Source: Girardinichthys multiradiatus (Eukaryota > Chordata > Actinopteri > Cyprinodontiformes > Goodeidae). From it: a DNA stretch of 64,000 nucleotides. Positions 1 to 11,482 of the stretch are shown here, piece by piece (position 1 is the first letter of the stretch; every line of letters begins with the position of its first letter). Under the pieces are notes generated by a model. The model ran no database searches, was not told the DNA's origin, and saw nothing but the letters and a program-made list of their open reading frames with translations. Made by a program: the position numbers and the translations under genes. The DNA lies in contig NC_061815.1 in assembly GCF_021462225.1 (NCBI RefSeq), positions 51,774,873-51,838,872 on the forward strand. The letters are read 5' to 3'.

Positions 1-619
1 TAACCTCTGACTCCCCTCCTCAGCCATCCTCCTCCTTCACTGCCATTGAATGCACCTGTGATCCCGCCCCCACACCAGCTCCAGGTCCATGTCTTGACAG
101 AGTGGAGTTTCCCCCGTAGCAGACCTCTGGCCCTCACAAATTGGTTCATTTTCTGAGCAGGGAGGCATCAGCGGAGGAGAAGCAGCTTGATCCGTCTGAA
201 AGAACCACATAAGGAGCTCTGGTTTGGGATATGAAGATGAATGTGGAAAAATAGATGAACGTTGAGAAAGATCCTTTATTACATCTGCAGCAGCTCACAA
301 ACACGAAGATGGTCAAAAATCTAAAAATGGAACAAATCAGAGAAAATGTTGATGACAGTGCAGGAACTGGTTCTGAATTTATTGTTGGAGAGGTTTCAGT
401 AGCTCCTTTCAGATCCCAGTTTCACAATAAACACACAACAATGCACCTCCATGAAAGATCACCTTGACCTTTTACAGCACCCCAGGCGATCCACAGAGAT
501 TCAGGCCTTGTGGGCTTACACAGCATTTTCTGTGATTTCAGAACCAAAGGAATGTGACTTAAAACTTGCAGCATTCTCCTGAACAATGCATAAGGCCTGT
601 GGGCTGAGTTTATGTCAGT
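1..619. other. Gene-free stretch
   Basis: I see no open frame with family resemblance, no splice-supported exon and no recognisable repeat here. The 70-codon frame at 255-467 has no recognisable domain and looks like chance. Confidence 0.5.
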
Positions 620-990
620 TTACCAGACCTCATGCAGGCTTTCAGATCCATTCAGTGCTTTCATCATCCTCTGCCTGTTAGCTGCATCAGATCCTGCAGA
701 GCAGCAGGTCACATGAAGTCTGGAACCAACATTTTCAAATGAATCTTGAAGTGAAAATGGAGGCCAGAACAAAAGTTTTATGTTAGCTTTCGTTAACAGC
801 CTTGCTGCAGCGTTCTGCACAAACTGAAGGCGAGCCAAGGAGGCTGTTTTCAAAAGTAGAAAGACTATTACAATAGACTGAACGGGGGGAAATAAAAGCA
901 TGAACACCCATCTGTAGTTCAGTAACTTAGAAATGTTCCTGAAATGATAAAAGCAATTAGGAACCAACATTTTACTGTCAAAGATGACTA
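620..990. repeat. Fragment of a dispersed fish repeat
   Basis: The stretch reading 'cttgctgcagcgttctg' followed by 'aataaaagcatgaacacc' resembles an abundant fish interspersed repeat of uncertain class. The minus-strand translation contains a short LINE-like string (FVQNAAARLLTKA), similar to the C-terminal part of the L2 protein at 26110-26150. It is too short and too broken to be a gene. The class assignment is from memory of the family, not from a search. Confidence 0.4.
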
Positions 991-2109
991 TGTCTCAGAT
1001 GGAGCTAAAGATGCTGCCTGATTTTAAGGAATTTTATCATCAGGGGAAATAAGAAGAGTTTGATTTAGATTGTCTAGGACAGATACATGGTTAAACACAG
1101 AAAGACAGAGACAGGTGGATCATCTATAGGAAGTTATGGCCAGCAGTAGCTCAGCTGATGTTCTCCTCCACGAAGAAGAAGAACATCAGCTGAGCAGCCA
1201 GTTGTTCTTCCAGGTTTTCGTGAAAGATCTATCAGTAACTCTACTGTCTGCTGATTTGTGGACTTTGTGGTCTCTACTGAGGTCTTCCTCCTCTTCACCT
1301 AATGGGGGGGTGCAGTTATTGTTATTGCGTTGTTTGGAGGGCAGGGGGCTCCAGAGGTTGGCCCCCTCTTGTTTTCCACGATTACCATGAAATTCTTAAT
1401 GTCTACACGGCTCGTTGCTGAGCCGAGTCATCCAGAGGGCGAGGGGCTCCGGCTGTGACCCCACCCCCAATCCCACAGTCACCACTGCACCCTGGATTCA
1501 CCCCCTCCCCTCCTGCTGCCACAAAGTTTCAGGGTTCAGCTCAGCCCGCCGTGTCCCGGGTGAACCTCTGACCTCCGACACTCCGAAAAGACTGGAGCAA
1601 TTTCCAGAGCAATAAAGCTTCTCCATGACAACGAGGGCCGCCTATCACACAATGTGGTCAGATGATGTGTGAGGAGCAACAGGAAAACCACTTAAAGTTC
1701 TGCCGGACCTTTTCCATGCTGTGACCTTACCCTGACAGCATCCTTCCACCTGGAACATCCTCCTGCTGTAGCAACATCTAACAGTCTGTAGGAACCCATC
1801 ACTGCAGCAATCTTTATCCTAAAGGTCCGAACATTCCTACAGCAGCAACACTTAAAGTTCTGTTAGAACCTCTCGCTGCTGTCAACAGAACCCTAAATTC
1901 ATTCTGACATCCTGATGTTATCCTGACAAATCCCTACCGCCATTCCAACACTGTCCAGGTGTTTCTGCCTCTGAGTAGAACCACCAGTGTGATAGATCTG
2001 TCCTGACCTCATCCAAACATTTCCCCTGATGTAGTGCAGGAACATCTCTGGACCTTGGCACAGAACCATCCTGCGGCTCCTCCGGCCCTGCAGACGTCTG
2101 TGTCTCTGC
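991..2109. other. Gene-free stretch
   Basis: No exon or mobile element can be supported. Open frames at 1136-1390 and 1415-1615 are short, have no recognisable domains and lack splice context. Confidence 0.45.
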
Positions 2110-3010
2110 AGTGGGAGCGGCGCTGTGTAGGCCTCGTCCGGCTCTCCGCCTGAATAATGAGCTCCTTCTCTGTTTCTGAGCCGATCATAATAAAGCTTTC
2201 AGAGAGATTTCTTTTTTAGCTTCTGGAAAAAATTCACCGTGAAGAAAAGTATAAATCAGAGCTTTAAGTCGGCCGGGCTCATCAGCAAGGGCCACAATGG
2301 TAGTGAGGAGGGCGCGGACGAGGGGACCGCCATAATGTAAAATAGTTAAAAGCTTATTAGAAGCGCTGAAAGGCAGAGTGATTTCCACTTTGTTTCGGAA
2401 CACCCTGAGCTCATCCTTTCAAGTGATTGTGAAGGGGGCAATTCAAATCTCTTTGGGCCCATATGAATGAAGGCCCCTCTTAAAGCTCCTTTATAAGCCA
2501 GCAAATTCCCCACAGGCGTATGCCCTTTAGCTCCATTACTGATTTACCCGGAGCATTCATCTGCAGCCTTCTGCTGCCATTGTTCTGCAGCAGCCACCCC
2601 TGCACCTGACAGCAGCGGCCCTCCGGCCTCACAGGGCCCGGCTCCTGCAGAAACATGTGAAAATGGGAGAATCTGCTCCTGGGTTTGTGTTCGGAGTGAA
2701 ACAGCGGATCATCGGAGCGGGAGGGAGGGGTTCTGCTGTTAAACATCCCCCCGGATAGAAAAGGTGGAGGCCTGATCCCCTCACTCCTTTCTTTCTCCTT
2801 TTCTTTATTTTCTCCCACTAACCTCCCCCTCCGCCCTCCCCCTGCCCTCCCATTCAGATAAAGGACAGAAAAAAATTCCAAGTGGGCCTATTGGTGCTGT
2901 ACTTAGATTAATTAGGCTCTCCTTTAGAGCCCATTCAGTGCCTCTCTCGAGCGGGGGTCCCACTCCCTCTCTGTGTAAAGTTTTCAGAGACATTTGCATT
3001 TGTTTGTGTG
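2110..3010. promoter_or_regulatory. Candidate conserved non-coding block
   Basis: This block has no microsatellite, no recognised transposon and no credible open frame. It holds dense developmental-type motifs, for example a homeodomain-like TTAGATTAATTAGGCT near 2905-2920 and an A/T-rich run near 2330-2355. Its texture (unique, motif-rich, non-coding) resembles vertebrate conserved non-coding elements. This is inference from appearance only, because conservation cannot be seen in one sequence. Confidence 0.28.
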
Positions 3011-3673
3011 GTTTGGTGCTGCGTCGAGGCGGAGGAGAAGCCGCACAAAGGCCGAGCAGGGAAAATATTCTTTTAATGGCTTTTTCACTGCTTTTCGCTG
3101 TTTTCTTTGCCCTCCTTTCAGGGCTAACAGCCCTCCACAACACGAGGGCCGACACAGAAGGAAATTCAGGAAAAGTTGTCAGAAGAGAGACGAGAGGTTT
3201 GAAATCAGATCCGACACTCACAAAGACACAAGAGGCAGTGAGTGCATGTTGTGTTGGAGGGGGTGTCTGGATGCCTGAGCATGTGCGCTCATGCATTAAC
3301 AACATTACAGTTCATGCAGCTCAACAGAAACAGTAAAGTTTCTACAGCATGAAACCGTCTGGATTAGACATTTCATTTTAATCCTGCAGATTTACAGATT
3401 GTGCAGCTGCAGAAACACTGAGCAGCATGTTTGGGTTTTAATGGATGGAAAGAATTCCTGATCCAACCCTGAAACTGATGATTCTGGGAGGTTTTAACCA
3501 TCTGTTTAAATAGAAAAAACTGCATCTTTCTGCACAGACCCAGAACCTTCTGGCTGTAGTCAATCTGTTGTTCTGAAGCTGAGAGCTCCTGCGGGATTCT
3601 GCTGCAACTGATGCATGAAGAACATTAACTGGGGTCTCGTTTCCTAAACCTTCTGAGATTATTTATCCTGAAA
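3011..3673. other. Gene-free stretch
   Basis: Overlapping open frames of 94-166 codons on both strands between 2805 and 3336 share the same DNA, lack domains and look like chance frames in G+C-rich sequence. Nothing else is recognised. Confidence 0.4.
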
Positions 3674-4054
3674 ACTTCTTGAAAATGGGCTGCACGGTGG
3701 TGCAGTTGGTAGCACTGTTGCCTTGCAGCAAGAAGGTCCCGGGTTCAATTCCCAGCCTGGGGTCTTTCTGCATGGAGTTTGCATGTTCTCCCCATGCATG
3801 CGTGGGTTCTCACCGGGTACTCCAGCTTCCTCCCACAGTCCAAAAACATGCCTGTTAGGTTAATTGGTAACTCTAAACTGCCCCTAGGTGTATGAATGAG
3901 TGTGTGCTTGTTTGTTTGTGTGTTGCCCTGCGATGGACTGGCGACATGTCCAGGGTGACCCTGCCTCTCGCCCATAGACTGCTGGAGATAGGCACCAGCT
4001 CCCCCGTGACCCACTATGGAATAAGTGGTAAAAAATGACTGACTTCTTGAAAAT
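3674..4054 (+). mobile_element. tRNA-derived SINE-like retroposon with 13-bp target duplication
   Basis: The element spans about 3687-4041. Its head carries a box-A-like TGGTGCAGTTGGTAGC and a box-B-like GGTTCAATTCC, the internal Pol III promoter of tRNA-derived SINEs. The body is the very common fish repeat containing 'ccaaaaacatgcctgttagg' and 'cgatggactggcgacatg'. A perfect 13-bp direct repeat, ACTTCTTGAAAAT, flanks it at 3674-3686 and 4042-4054, the signature of LINE-driven retroposition. The right end carries a short A-rich tail. Other pieces of the same family lie in reverse at about 6470-6660 and 55462-55600. Confidence 0.8.
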
Positions 4055-4658
4055 CACACAACAGACCCATCAGAAGATGTTTTATCCAGACAGAGAAAAT
4101 ATAAACTCAGGAGAACAAGATGAAAACGGGACCGAGCTCTGCTGGATCGGGCTGAGGCTAGTTGGGTCCGAGGTCACCACTTTTGTCTCACAGTAGGAAG
4201 GTCTCAGGTTCAAATCTCATTCTGAGTGAAGCTATTCCATGTTTGAGCTATAACCTGAGTCCCCTACAGCCTCAGTGCACACTTTAGATCTGCAGACACC
4301 ACCTGATGATGAGGAGCACTGGCTTTTCTACTCGCCCTGAAAACACAGAAGGTGACACCGTTCTGTTGGAACTTCTACCTTCTTCTGAAGCATAGCTCGT
4401 CCCAGATGATGAAATAAAAGGCTCACGTTTTTATTTGGGTTTCTTCTGCAGACGAAGATGTTGGTCAGTTTAAAGCAGTTCTTCATTATTGAGCACGAGG
4501 AGCTTTCTCCTCACAGTTTTTGTTGTCTGATTGTAAAAAATAATTTAAAAAACCAAAAACATCTTTGAAAATGAAATTTTAGATTTTAGACCCGACAAAT
4601 GTAGTTTTTATCTTCCTGTTGAAAAATACGTTTTTGTCTAACGGCAAACAGTGAAGCA

Positions 4659-4682
4659 CGTGTGTGTGTGTGTGTGTGTGTG
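4659..4682. repeat. (GT)n microsatellite
   Basis: Uninterrupted GT dinucleotides, about 12 copies. Confidence 0.95.
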
Positions 4683-4816
4683 CATGTTTCTGCTGTTCAC
4701 GTGAGCTAACAACAGATCAACAGGCTGAAAGAGGACGAAGAGTTTAATCCTCACATAGTCAGGACCCCTCATCCTCACCCTGAATACAGACCCCTCTGCT
4801 CCATGCGAACAAGCAT

Positions 4817-4818
<2 letters not shown>

Positions 4819-4871
<53 letters not shown>
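4819..4871. repeat. (CA)n microsatellite
   Basis: Uninterrupted CA dinucleotides, about 26 copies. It lies 140 bases from a GT tract, so the two could pair as an imperfect foldback. Confidence 0.95.
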
Positions 4872-4873
<2 letters not shown>

Positions 4874-6154
4874 CAGGCACAGATGCATGTAAGCATCTCC
4901 CTGCCAGGAATACAGACAGTTTCATTTTAAAGGAGCAGCCTGCAGAGTTTGTTCTATCCACATTGATTTTTCTGACCAACCATCAGCTTCTGTTGGTAAC
5001 CATGACAACAAGTCCCATCAATAACACACTTGAGCTCAGTTTATTGATTTCCTTTGAACATAATTTAAAAGAAAAACCAAAGCAGGAATAAAAGTTATCA
5101 GTCGAACAAACGGTTGGATGAGGGAGTCAACCTCCCCCCCCCCCCACATGTTACATCACTTTCTCAATCATTTCCATCCTGAACATCCATTTCAGTTTCA
5201 CCTTAAAGATTTGTAATAATTACCGGAGTTTGAATCCGATGTTACAGGGAACGAGAAACCCTCACTAGAACCCAGCTTCTGATAAATATCATTTTTTACT
5301 TTTTTGTCATCATAGAACTGCCCCAAAAACCTAAATACACAGCTTTTGGTTGATCACACCTCCACCTCTGTCTCTAAACAAATGTCAGATGTTTCCTGGA
5401 CCTAGATGGTTTCTTCACCATGTTTGAATCAGTCAGATGATCAATAGGCAGACTGAGGTTTCTGCAGGTTGGACATCGCAGAAATGGTCTCCAACCTAAA
5501 ACATCCGTTTAACTCTGATCCCAGCCTCTGATCCTCATCCAGTTACTGTTTCATAAGGATGTTCCTGTCACTTCTCTCTTTCTCATCTGACGTTAGCTTG
5601 GAAACTCTGAGAGGAAGAAATATGAAGCCAGGAACAGAAGAGGAGGGAGGGAGCAGATGAAGGAGGGTTAGCGATTGAGGACGCTCATAGTAATAAAAGC
5701 GTTGTTTGCAGGCTGCAGCCTGAACATGCAGCAATGACTACCAGGACCACAAGAGGCCAGGGCAGGGTCAGGGTGAACAGCAGCTGTGTGGTTGGGGGGT
5801 GGGGGGTAATCTTCTGATGGGACCCGTTCTGGACAGAATTCAGAGTGACGCTGCGTCTCAGAGGCAGAAAACTTAATTGATGCTGCTGATCTCTAATATC
5901 CTCAAGCTCTGTTGTTCCTCTGTGATCCAGACTTTCTTGTAACCTTGTAAAGCGATGGGGATCAGCAGTTCTCCAGCCTTTCCAGAGGTTTTTCAGGGAG
6001 AGCTTTTGAACATTTAGTCTTTTTCACCAGTTTCAACGTTTAAAAAAAAACCTTCGCAGGGTCAGAAGTCCCAGGTCCTGGCCTTTAAATCTGCCTCAAT
6101 GTTTTAACCTGCAGCTCTGAGAGAAACAGAAACCTCTCCTCCCTGGTGTCAGCT

Positions 6155-6181
6155 GCACACACACACACACACACACACACT
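6155..6181. repeat. (CA)n microsatellite
   Basis: CA dinucleotides, about 13 copies. Confidence 0.93.
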
Positions 6182-6424
6182 CACAGATGCATTTAAGCAG
6201 GTGTAGCAGGAATCACATCCATCACCTGCTGAAGCTGCACATCACTTTATCTTATTGACTCAGAGATAAACGTCTGCAGCTGCTGGAAGCTGCAGCATCA
6301 CTCAGACCTGCTGACAAGGTCTGGGATTTATCCAGAGGGTTCTGTAGGTGTGTGTGAGGGCGTCAGCTGGGATCTTGGGCCACGAAGGAGCACAGATAAA
6401 GAGAATCTAGAGAATAAAAAGTTC

Positions 6425-6665
6425 CAGAGTGATTTCCTACCTTCCTTCCATTTCTATACCTGCTGAACCTCTGCAGGTGTGAGAGGCTCTATCTCCAGCT
6501 GGGCAAGAGGAGTGGGTCCAGTCCATCACAGGACGCAGAGAGCTAGTAACCTAACTGGGCTGTAGGAGGAAGCTGGAGTACCCAGAGAGAACCCACACAT
6601 GTACAGGAAGAACATCAAAACTCCACAGCCCACAGCCAGGATTCAAACCCAGAACCTTGCTGATG
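6425..6665 (-). mobile_element. Decayed SINE fragment, same family as 3687-4041
   Basis: Read on the minus strand it contains the head ('gggttTGAATCC'-type box B) and the 'ggttctctctgggtactcc' and 'cctcccacag'-like body of the 3687 element, with many substitutions. No flanking duplication is visible. The head end (about 6560-6660) is clearer than the body end. Confidence 0.6.
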
Positions 6666-9600
6666 TTCACTTTTCTGCCATTATTATAGAAAGCATGAAG
6701 TGAGACTGCTGCGGTACCGGTCCAGGTTGAAATGATCCTCAGATCCAGGCCTTTCACTTCTGTTCTATTTGCTCTATGAAGATGATTGATAGAAACTGTA
6801 TCTGAACTCGGTTCTGAAGGACAGGTTCTTTACTCCCCAGTAAATCTAGAACCTACGCACACAAAGGAATACGGGAACATAGGAACCAGAAATAAAATGC
6901 TGCAAACTTGCAGGCCAAATTAATTCTGCAAGCATCAGGAGAGCTGAGAACATATTTCTTCTGATCAACAGTCTGACACAAGAACTCATGTTGGTTATTG
7001 GATTTATTGTGACTTCCCTTAAATAAGCTGCTGTTGCTGAAATAACTGAGGCTGAAATATTTTCTGTATTGTTTTAGTTTCTATTCCAGGACTGGACCTA
7101 AAAAAATGGAACGAACAACATTAAAAAAGTTAAAGTTGTTTTGAAAAGTGATGTTTTTATTTGACCAGAAACAAATAATCAACCTAAAATGAGGCTCAGC
7201 AAATGTCTTTAATGTGCAGCAAATGTGATCCCCTCTTGACAAATCGTCTAACCCTCTGTAGAGGAATGCTCCCGACAGACCACAGCTGTGGTAAAGATCA
7301 CTAGAACCTCAGCACTGAGTGTGAAACAGAATCCGGTCCAAAGAAAAACCCAGACCTCTTAAACAGGTTACGGGATCACCTGGATCACAGCAACCAAAAC
7401 AGCAGTGAGGACCAGATCTGGACTATGGGACAGAACTATGGATCATCATGGAAAATGTGGAGGTTCAGAACCACCCAGCATGAGACAGAATTGAAGGATG
7501 GGATCAGGTTGGGAATCCAGACAGATAATCAGGAGAACCAAAGTCAGAGAGCTGTGATTGTCCCATTGTTATCACAGACAGTGAACTCATCACATAGCAT
7601 CACACCGGCTCAATTCTTCTTCTCTGCTTTAAAAAGGCTGCAGCTACAAAGTGCTGTGGAGGTCAGGGTGATGAGGTGGGGGCAGGGTTTAACACAGAGG
7701 TCGGCATCAACAATCACAAGAATGTTCTGAACCACCTCAACCCCCCAGTCCTCAGGGAGACGGCCGCCGTTTCAGAGCACTTCCTCTTGTAGAGGTCAGA
7801 GGTCAGAGTTTCAGGTACCTGAATGCAGCACATTCTGAAGGTGAAACAAAGCAAGCTGCCAGTCAGCTGTATAAAACTTCCAGTTTCTCCAACACAAAAA
7901 CAGTGTGAATTCACACAGCTTGGCGACAGGAAGTGAGGCCGGAGTTAAACTGAATAATTCTGACGAATACCTGCAGAAGTGCAGAAGTGTCTGAGCCTGA
8001 AACAAAACCTGCACTTTTAGGGACTCTGAATGCTCATCCAGGCATTAAACTGCGTGTTCTCCAGGAACAAAAGAACCTCCTCTACCCCGTCCCTGCAGAG
8101 GCCACAGGTCAACCCAACAACTGGCTGCAGTCCCGCTTCTCTGACCTGCAGCTACTGCTGGGCGGATCAGCTTTCCTTCAGCAGACCATCAGCTGTGACA
8201 GAGCCGAACCTGCTGCGGCGGCCAGTTCTGCTGCAAAACCGGTCCCGGGAAGCAGCCTCTGCTGTGGGAGCTGGTTCTGATGCAGGGACTAGACAAAGAT
8301 AAAGACAAAAAACTAAAGAAAACATATGTGGGAAGTTTATATGGTTCTGAACCAGCCCCAGCAACTCACACAGTCGGCGCTGTGAGAAATGAGCTGAAGT
8401 CGCTGCACTGATTAGGAGAGACTCAGCATCTTCTGCTGCTGCTGCACAGCAACAAAAAGCAAATACTTTGACCAGAAAAATGAGGGGAAGTCTCTAAAAG
8501 AATAAAATGAGAAGAAAAATAACATAACTACAAGAACAAGCTGCCATCTTGTGCACCGCCATTCTAGAACAAGCTGGATGCCGCTTTTACAACAAACGTC
8601 TGGAGAACTGATCCGTTCGGTTCCATGTTTCTGCTGTGTGATGGTCCATCCCAGAATCCTCTGAGTCAGAGAAGCTGGTTTCTCCTCTGAGATCAACATC
8701 AGGTTTCTTCTCAGCTCAGTTCATACTGCGAATGTGACTTTGGATTGTAGAGCCAGACAAAAGTTCTCCAGAATAATCCTGCTCCATGTGGTTCTATCAG
8801 CTGGTGATGAATGACGGTTCTGGATGCAGAGGTCACAGATGTCCTGCTGAGGCTGCTCCTTGAAACTCCCCCCAGGTTCTTTGGATAGTTTCAGGAGGTT
8901 CTCTGCAGAGTAAGACATTTGGAGATCCTTGCCAACCTTTCTGTGAGGAACATTTTATTTATCACTTCAGTGAAACTGGAGATTTTCTGAACATCTTTGA
9001 TGCTCTCAGCCTCATGGTTACTCATTTGAGACCTGCTCATAATTATGGGATGGATGGACCTTAAATTAAATGAACCTGCTAAAACTGTCCTGATATGTTC
9101 GACTTTATGGTTGTTCTGTTATGTAACGTTTAGAGTTGACTCCTTTCTGCTACCTGCTCTCCCTACTTCCTGTTTCCTGTCTTTGTAGTTTAGTCCTTGT
9201 CAGGTGGAGTTCTGCTTCTGGCCCATGTGTGTAGGTTCTGTTCTGTCATTCATTCTGTTTATGTCCTGACTTTATCATATTTGTCATTGTAAACAATTAT
9301 TTCAGTTCAGTTTGCGTTTTGTCTCTTCTGACTGACATAAAGAAAATCCTTTAAAGCTGTCTTTTAAACAGAATGTGTGGCTTTGTCTCCTCTGTGTTCA
9401 AATGTTTCTGGAAGATGGAGTTCAGAACAAGCTGAATAAAAGCACAGGCCGGTTCCTCTGGTCCACAGGATCCAGTACCGGCTGCTTCATGGTGTGATGC
9501 TTCACCAGCATAACAGATCTGCTCCCGATCAAATGTTCAGAAACCAGCAGATTCCAGATCAGCTCAGGGTCTCGTGTCACCTAAGGGGCTCACCTCTGAC

Positions 9601-10005
9601 ACCTGAATTGGGGGGGGGGTACATCCCCCTGAGCATGCAGCTAAGTGATGAGTGGGTCAGTGGGGGTGGGGGGGTCTGACATAAGGCCAACAGGGGGCTG
9701 AAGTGTGCCGCCTGGCAGCTAAAAGGCTGATTCTGAATGAGCAGGCAAGAGATCTGGCAAAGCTCCTTGGAAAATCCTGTTAGGTCCCCAAAACTCAAAA
9801 AAGGAACTTGTTGCTTTGACTAAGCCCCCTCTACAACCCCAGGACCCCTCCTGCCCCCGGCAACATCTCTGTCTCTTTGTCCAAAGTGTCTCTTTCTAAG
9901 ATTTTATCACATTAGTTCCACTGGGAGCTGGAAATCGGCTGTAATTACCAGTCCTGTGATGGCAGCAGGCTAGAGGGAGGGAGGGCAGAAAGCCACAGGA
10001 GAAGA

Positions 10006-10008
<3 letters not shown>
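6666..10008. other. Gene-free stretch
   Basis: Nothing convincing was found. Open frames between 7425 and 8918 overlap one another on both strands, are below 105 codons and show no domain. Around 9120-9340 there is pyrimidine-rich sequence of LTR-like texture, but no boundary or target duplication supports an element. Confidence 0.4.

Positions 10009-10055
<47 letters not shown>
10009..10055. repeat. (GT)n microsatellite
   Basis: About 23 GT copies without interruption. Confidence 0.95.
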
Positions 10056-10058
<3 letters not shown>

Positions 10059-11338
10059 CTCTGATGAAACCTGACTTCCAAGAGCATTTGATCTTTTTCT
10101 GGCCACTGCAGTAAAGCCTGTAGCTTAGGTCTGTTGCTACTTGGTGAGACGATTTCCAGATGTTCAGTGTATTTTTTCCAAATATGAAAATATTTGTGAC
10201 AAATATAAATCAATAACTGAAATGAACTTGCCCTTGTCTCCATTTTAATGGAGATAGGTACTAAGACCTGGGCCTGAAAGCTAAAAACACCTTCTGAAAT
10301 TACCTGCTGCTCGGGTCAAGTTTCCATTATCTCTATCAACCTCTGTCGTACTGGACTTCCAGCTCAGACATGCAGCTGCGGTCAAAATATTATCAGTCCA
10401 CCATCACTAAGAAGATCCATCTCTGTTTTAGGTAAAGCCAGCAGCCATGAGCTGCATGTTGTGATTCTGTGTATCTGGACTGCTGACTGAAAGGGCTGTG
10501 TTTAAAAGGACGCAGCAGCAGTTCAATGAGCAAGGTGTGTGAACAAATAGGTTATTTAAGGATGAAAGCAGCAGATGTTGGACATGCTGGTTAGAGAATT
10601 CCTCCCTGAACATCTGAGTGAAGTGCAACACTGGTCAGAAGAACAGCATACTTTGATTAAAAAGTTGAGTGGAGAGCAGAAAACATAAAGAAATGCAAAA
10701 AATGAAGCTGCTCAGATAAAATGATCAAAAACACTTTAAAACAGAAACCAAAACTAGAACTGCAGACTACCATTCCAGTGGACCAAAACGGAACCAAAAG
10801 GTGATCTGAGACGGTCTAGAGTTACTTGTGACTTCTATAACAATATCAAGATACTAACAACAAAACAAGGTATCAGGAAGAGGCTCTGAAGGATGTTGAG
10901 AAGGTTACAGATGATGCTGACCTGCCTGAATGGCCCTTAGTAGGAGTCACACTCCTCACGTACCTCCTACCTGGCACCACGAGGGACTAGTCATGAATCT
11001 TCCTCATAATAACAAAACCCATGACCAGTGGTTGGGAAAACTACCCATCCATGAACATCCTTAACTGGAGTGGTTCCAGTGTTACATGGCCTCCTGAATC
11101 TGGGCTTTAGCTGTCAGTTGGACTCTTCTTTCTAGATCTGCAGGTTAAAGAAACGTTTTCAGCGAGGCTGAGAAATCTGATATTTCTCGGGCAGAACTCA
11201 CCTCTGTGAGCTCAGAGATCCCCACCAGTTTGCCAGAAGGCACTGTCCATCTTTTACATTCAGGGTTGCATAGGAATGTCAACCAAAAGACACCATCCAG
11301 GGTCTTCAGAACATCGGTGTGAACCTTATTCATTTGTC
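10056..11338. other. Gene-free stretch
   Basis: No gene, RNA or mobile element recognised. Base composition is ordinary for the window. Confidence 0.4.
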
Positions 11339-11482
11339 CAGAGCCGGGGTGAGTAACTCCAGTCCTCCAGAGCTACCTGCATCGAGCGAAAAGACTGAAT
11401 CGTGACGAGAGGATTTAGGTGTGCAAAGTAAAAATTGCAGAATGGTAGCTCTGGAGGAATGAACTTGGACAACGCTGCTCTG
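11339..11482. mobile_element. Small foldback (MITE-like) element
   Basis: The ends form an imperfect inverted repeat of about 40 bp. The left end reads CAGAGCCGGGG...CCAGAGCTACC and the right end carries GGTAGCTCTGG...GCTCTG. The strings CCTCCAGAGCTACC and GGTAGCTCTGGAGG match exactly as reverse complements. The total length of about 144 bp fits a miniature inverted-repeat element. No target duplication was recognised, so the superfamily is left open. Confidence 0.5.

Larger units (their letters stand above)
4055..6424. other. Gene-free stretch with simple repeats
   Basis: It holds CA/TG microsatellites (listed separately) and a run of 13 C residues at about 5133-5145. The 113-codon minus frame at 4638-4979 is largely translated microsatellite (poly Cys-Val and His-Thr) and is not a gene. 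Confidence 0.5.

Noticed and set aside
2805..3336. Overlapping 94-166 codon frames on both strands
   Set aside because: They use the same DNA in opposite directions, contain no domain and have no splice support.
4638..4979. 113-codon minus frame
   Set aside because: Its length comes from translated CA/GT microsatellites.
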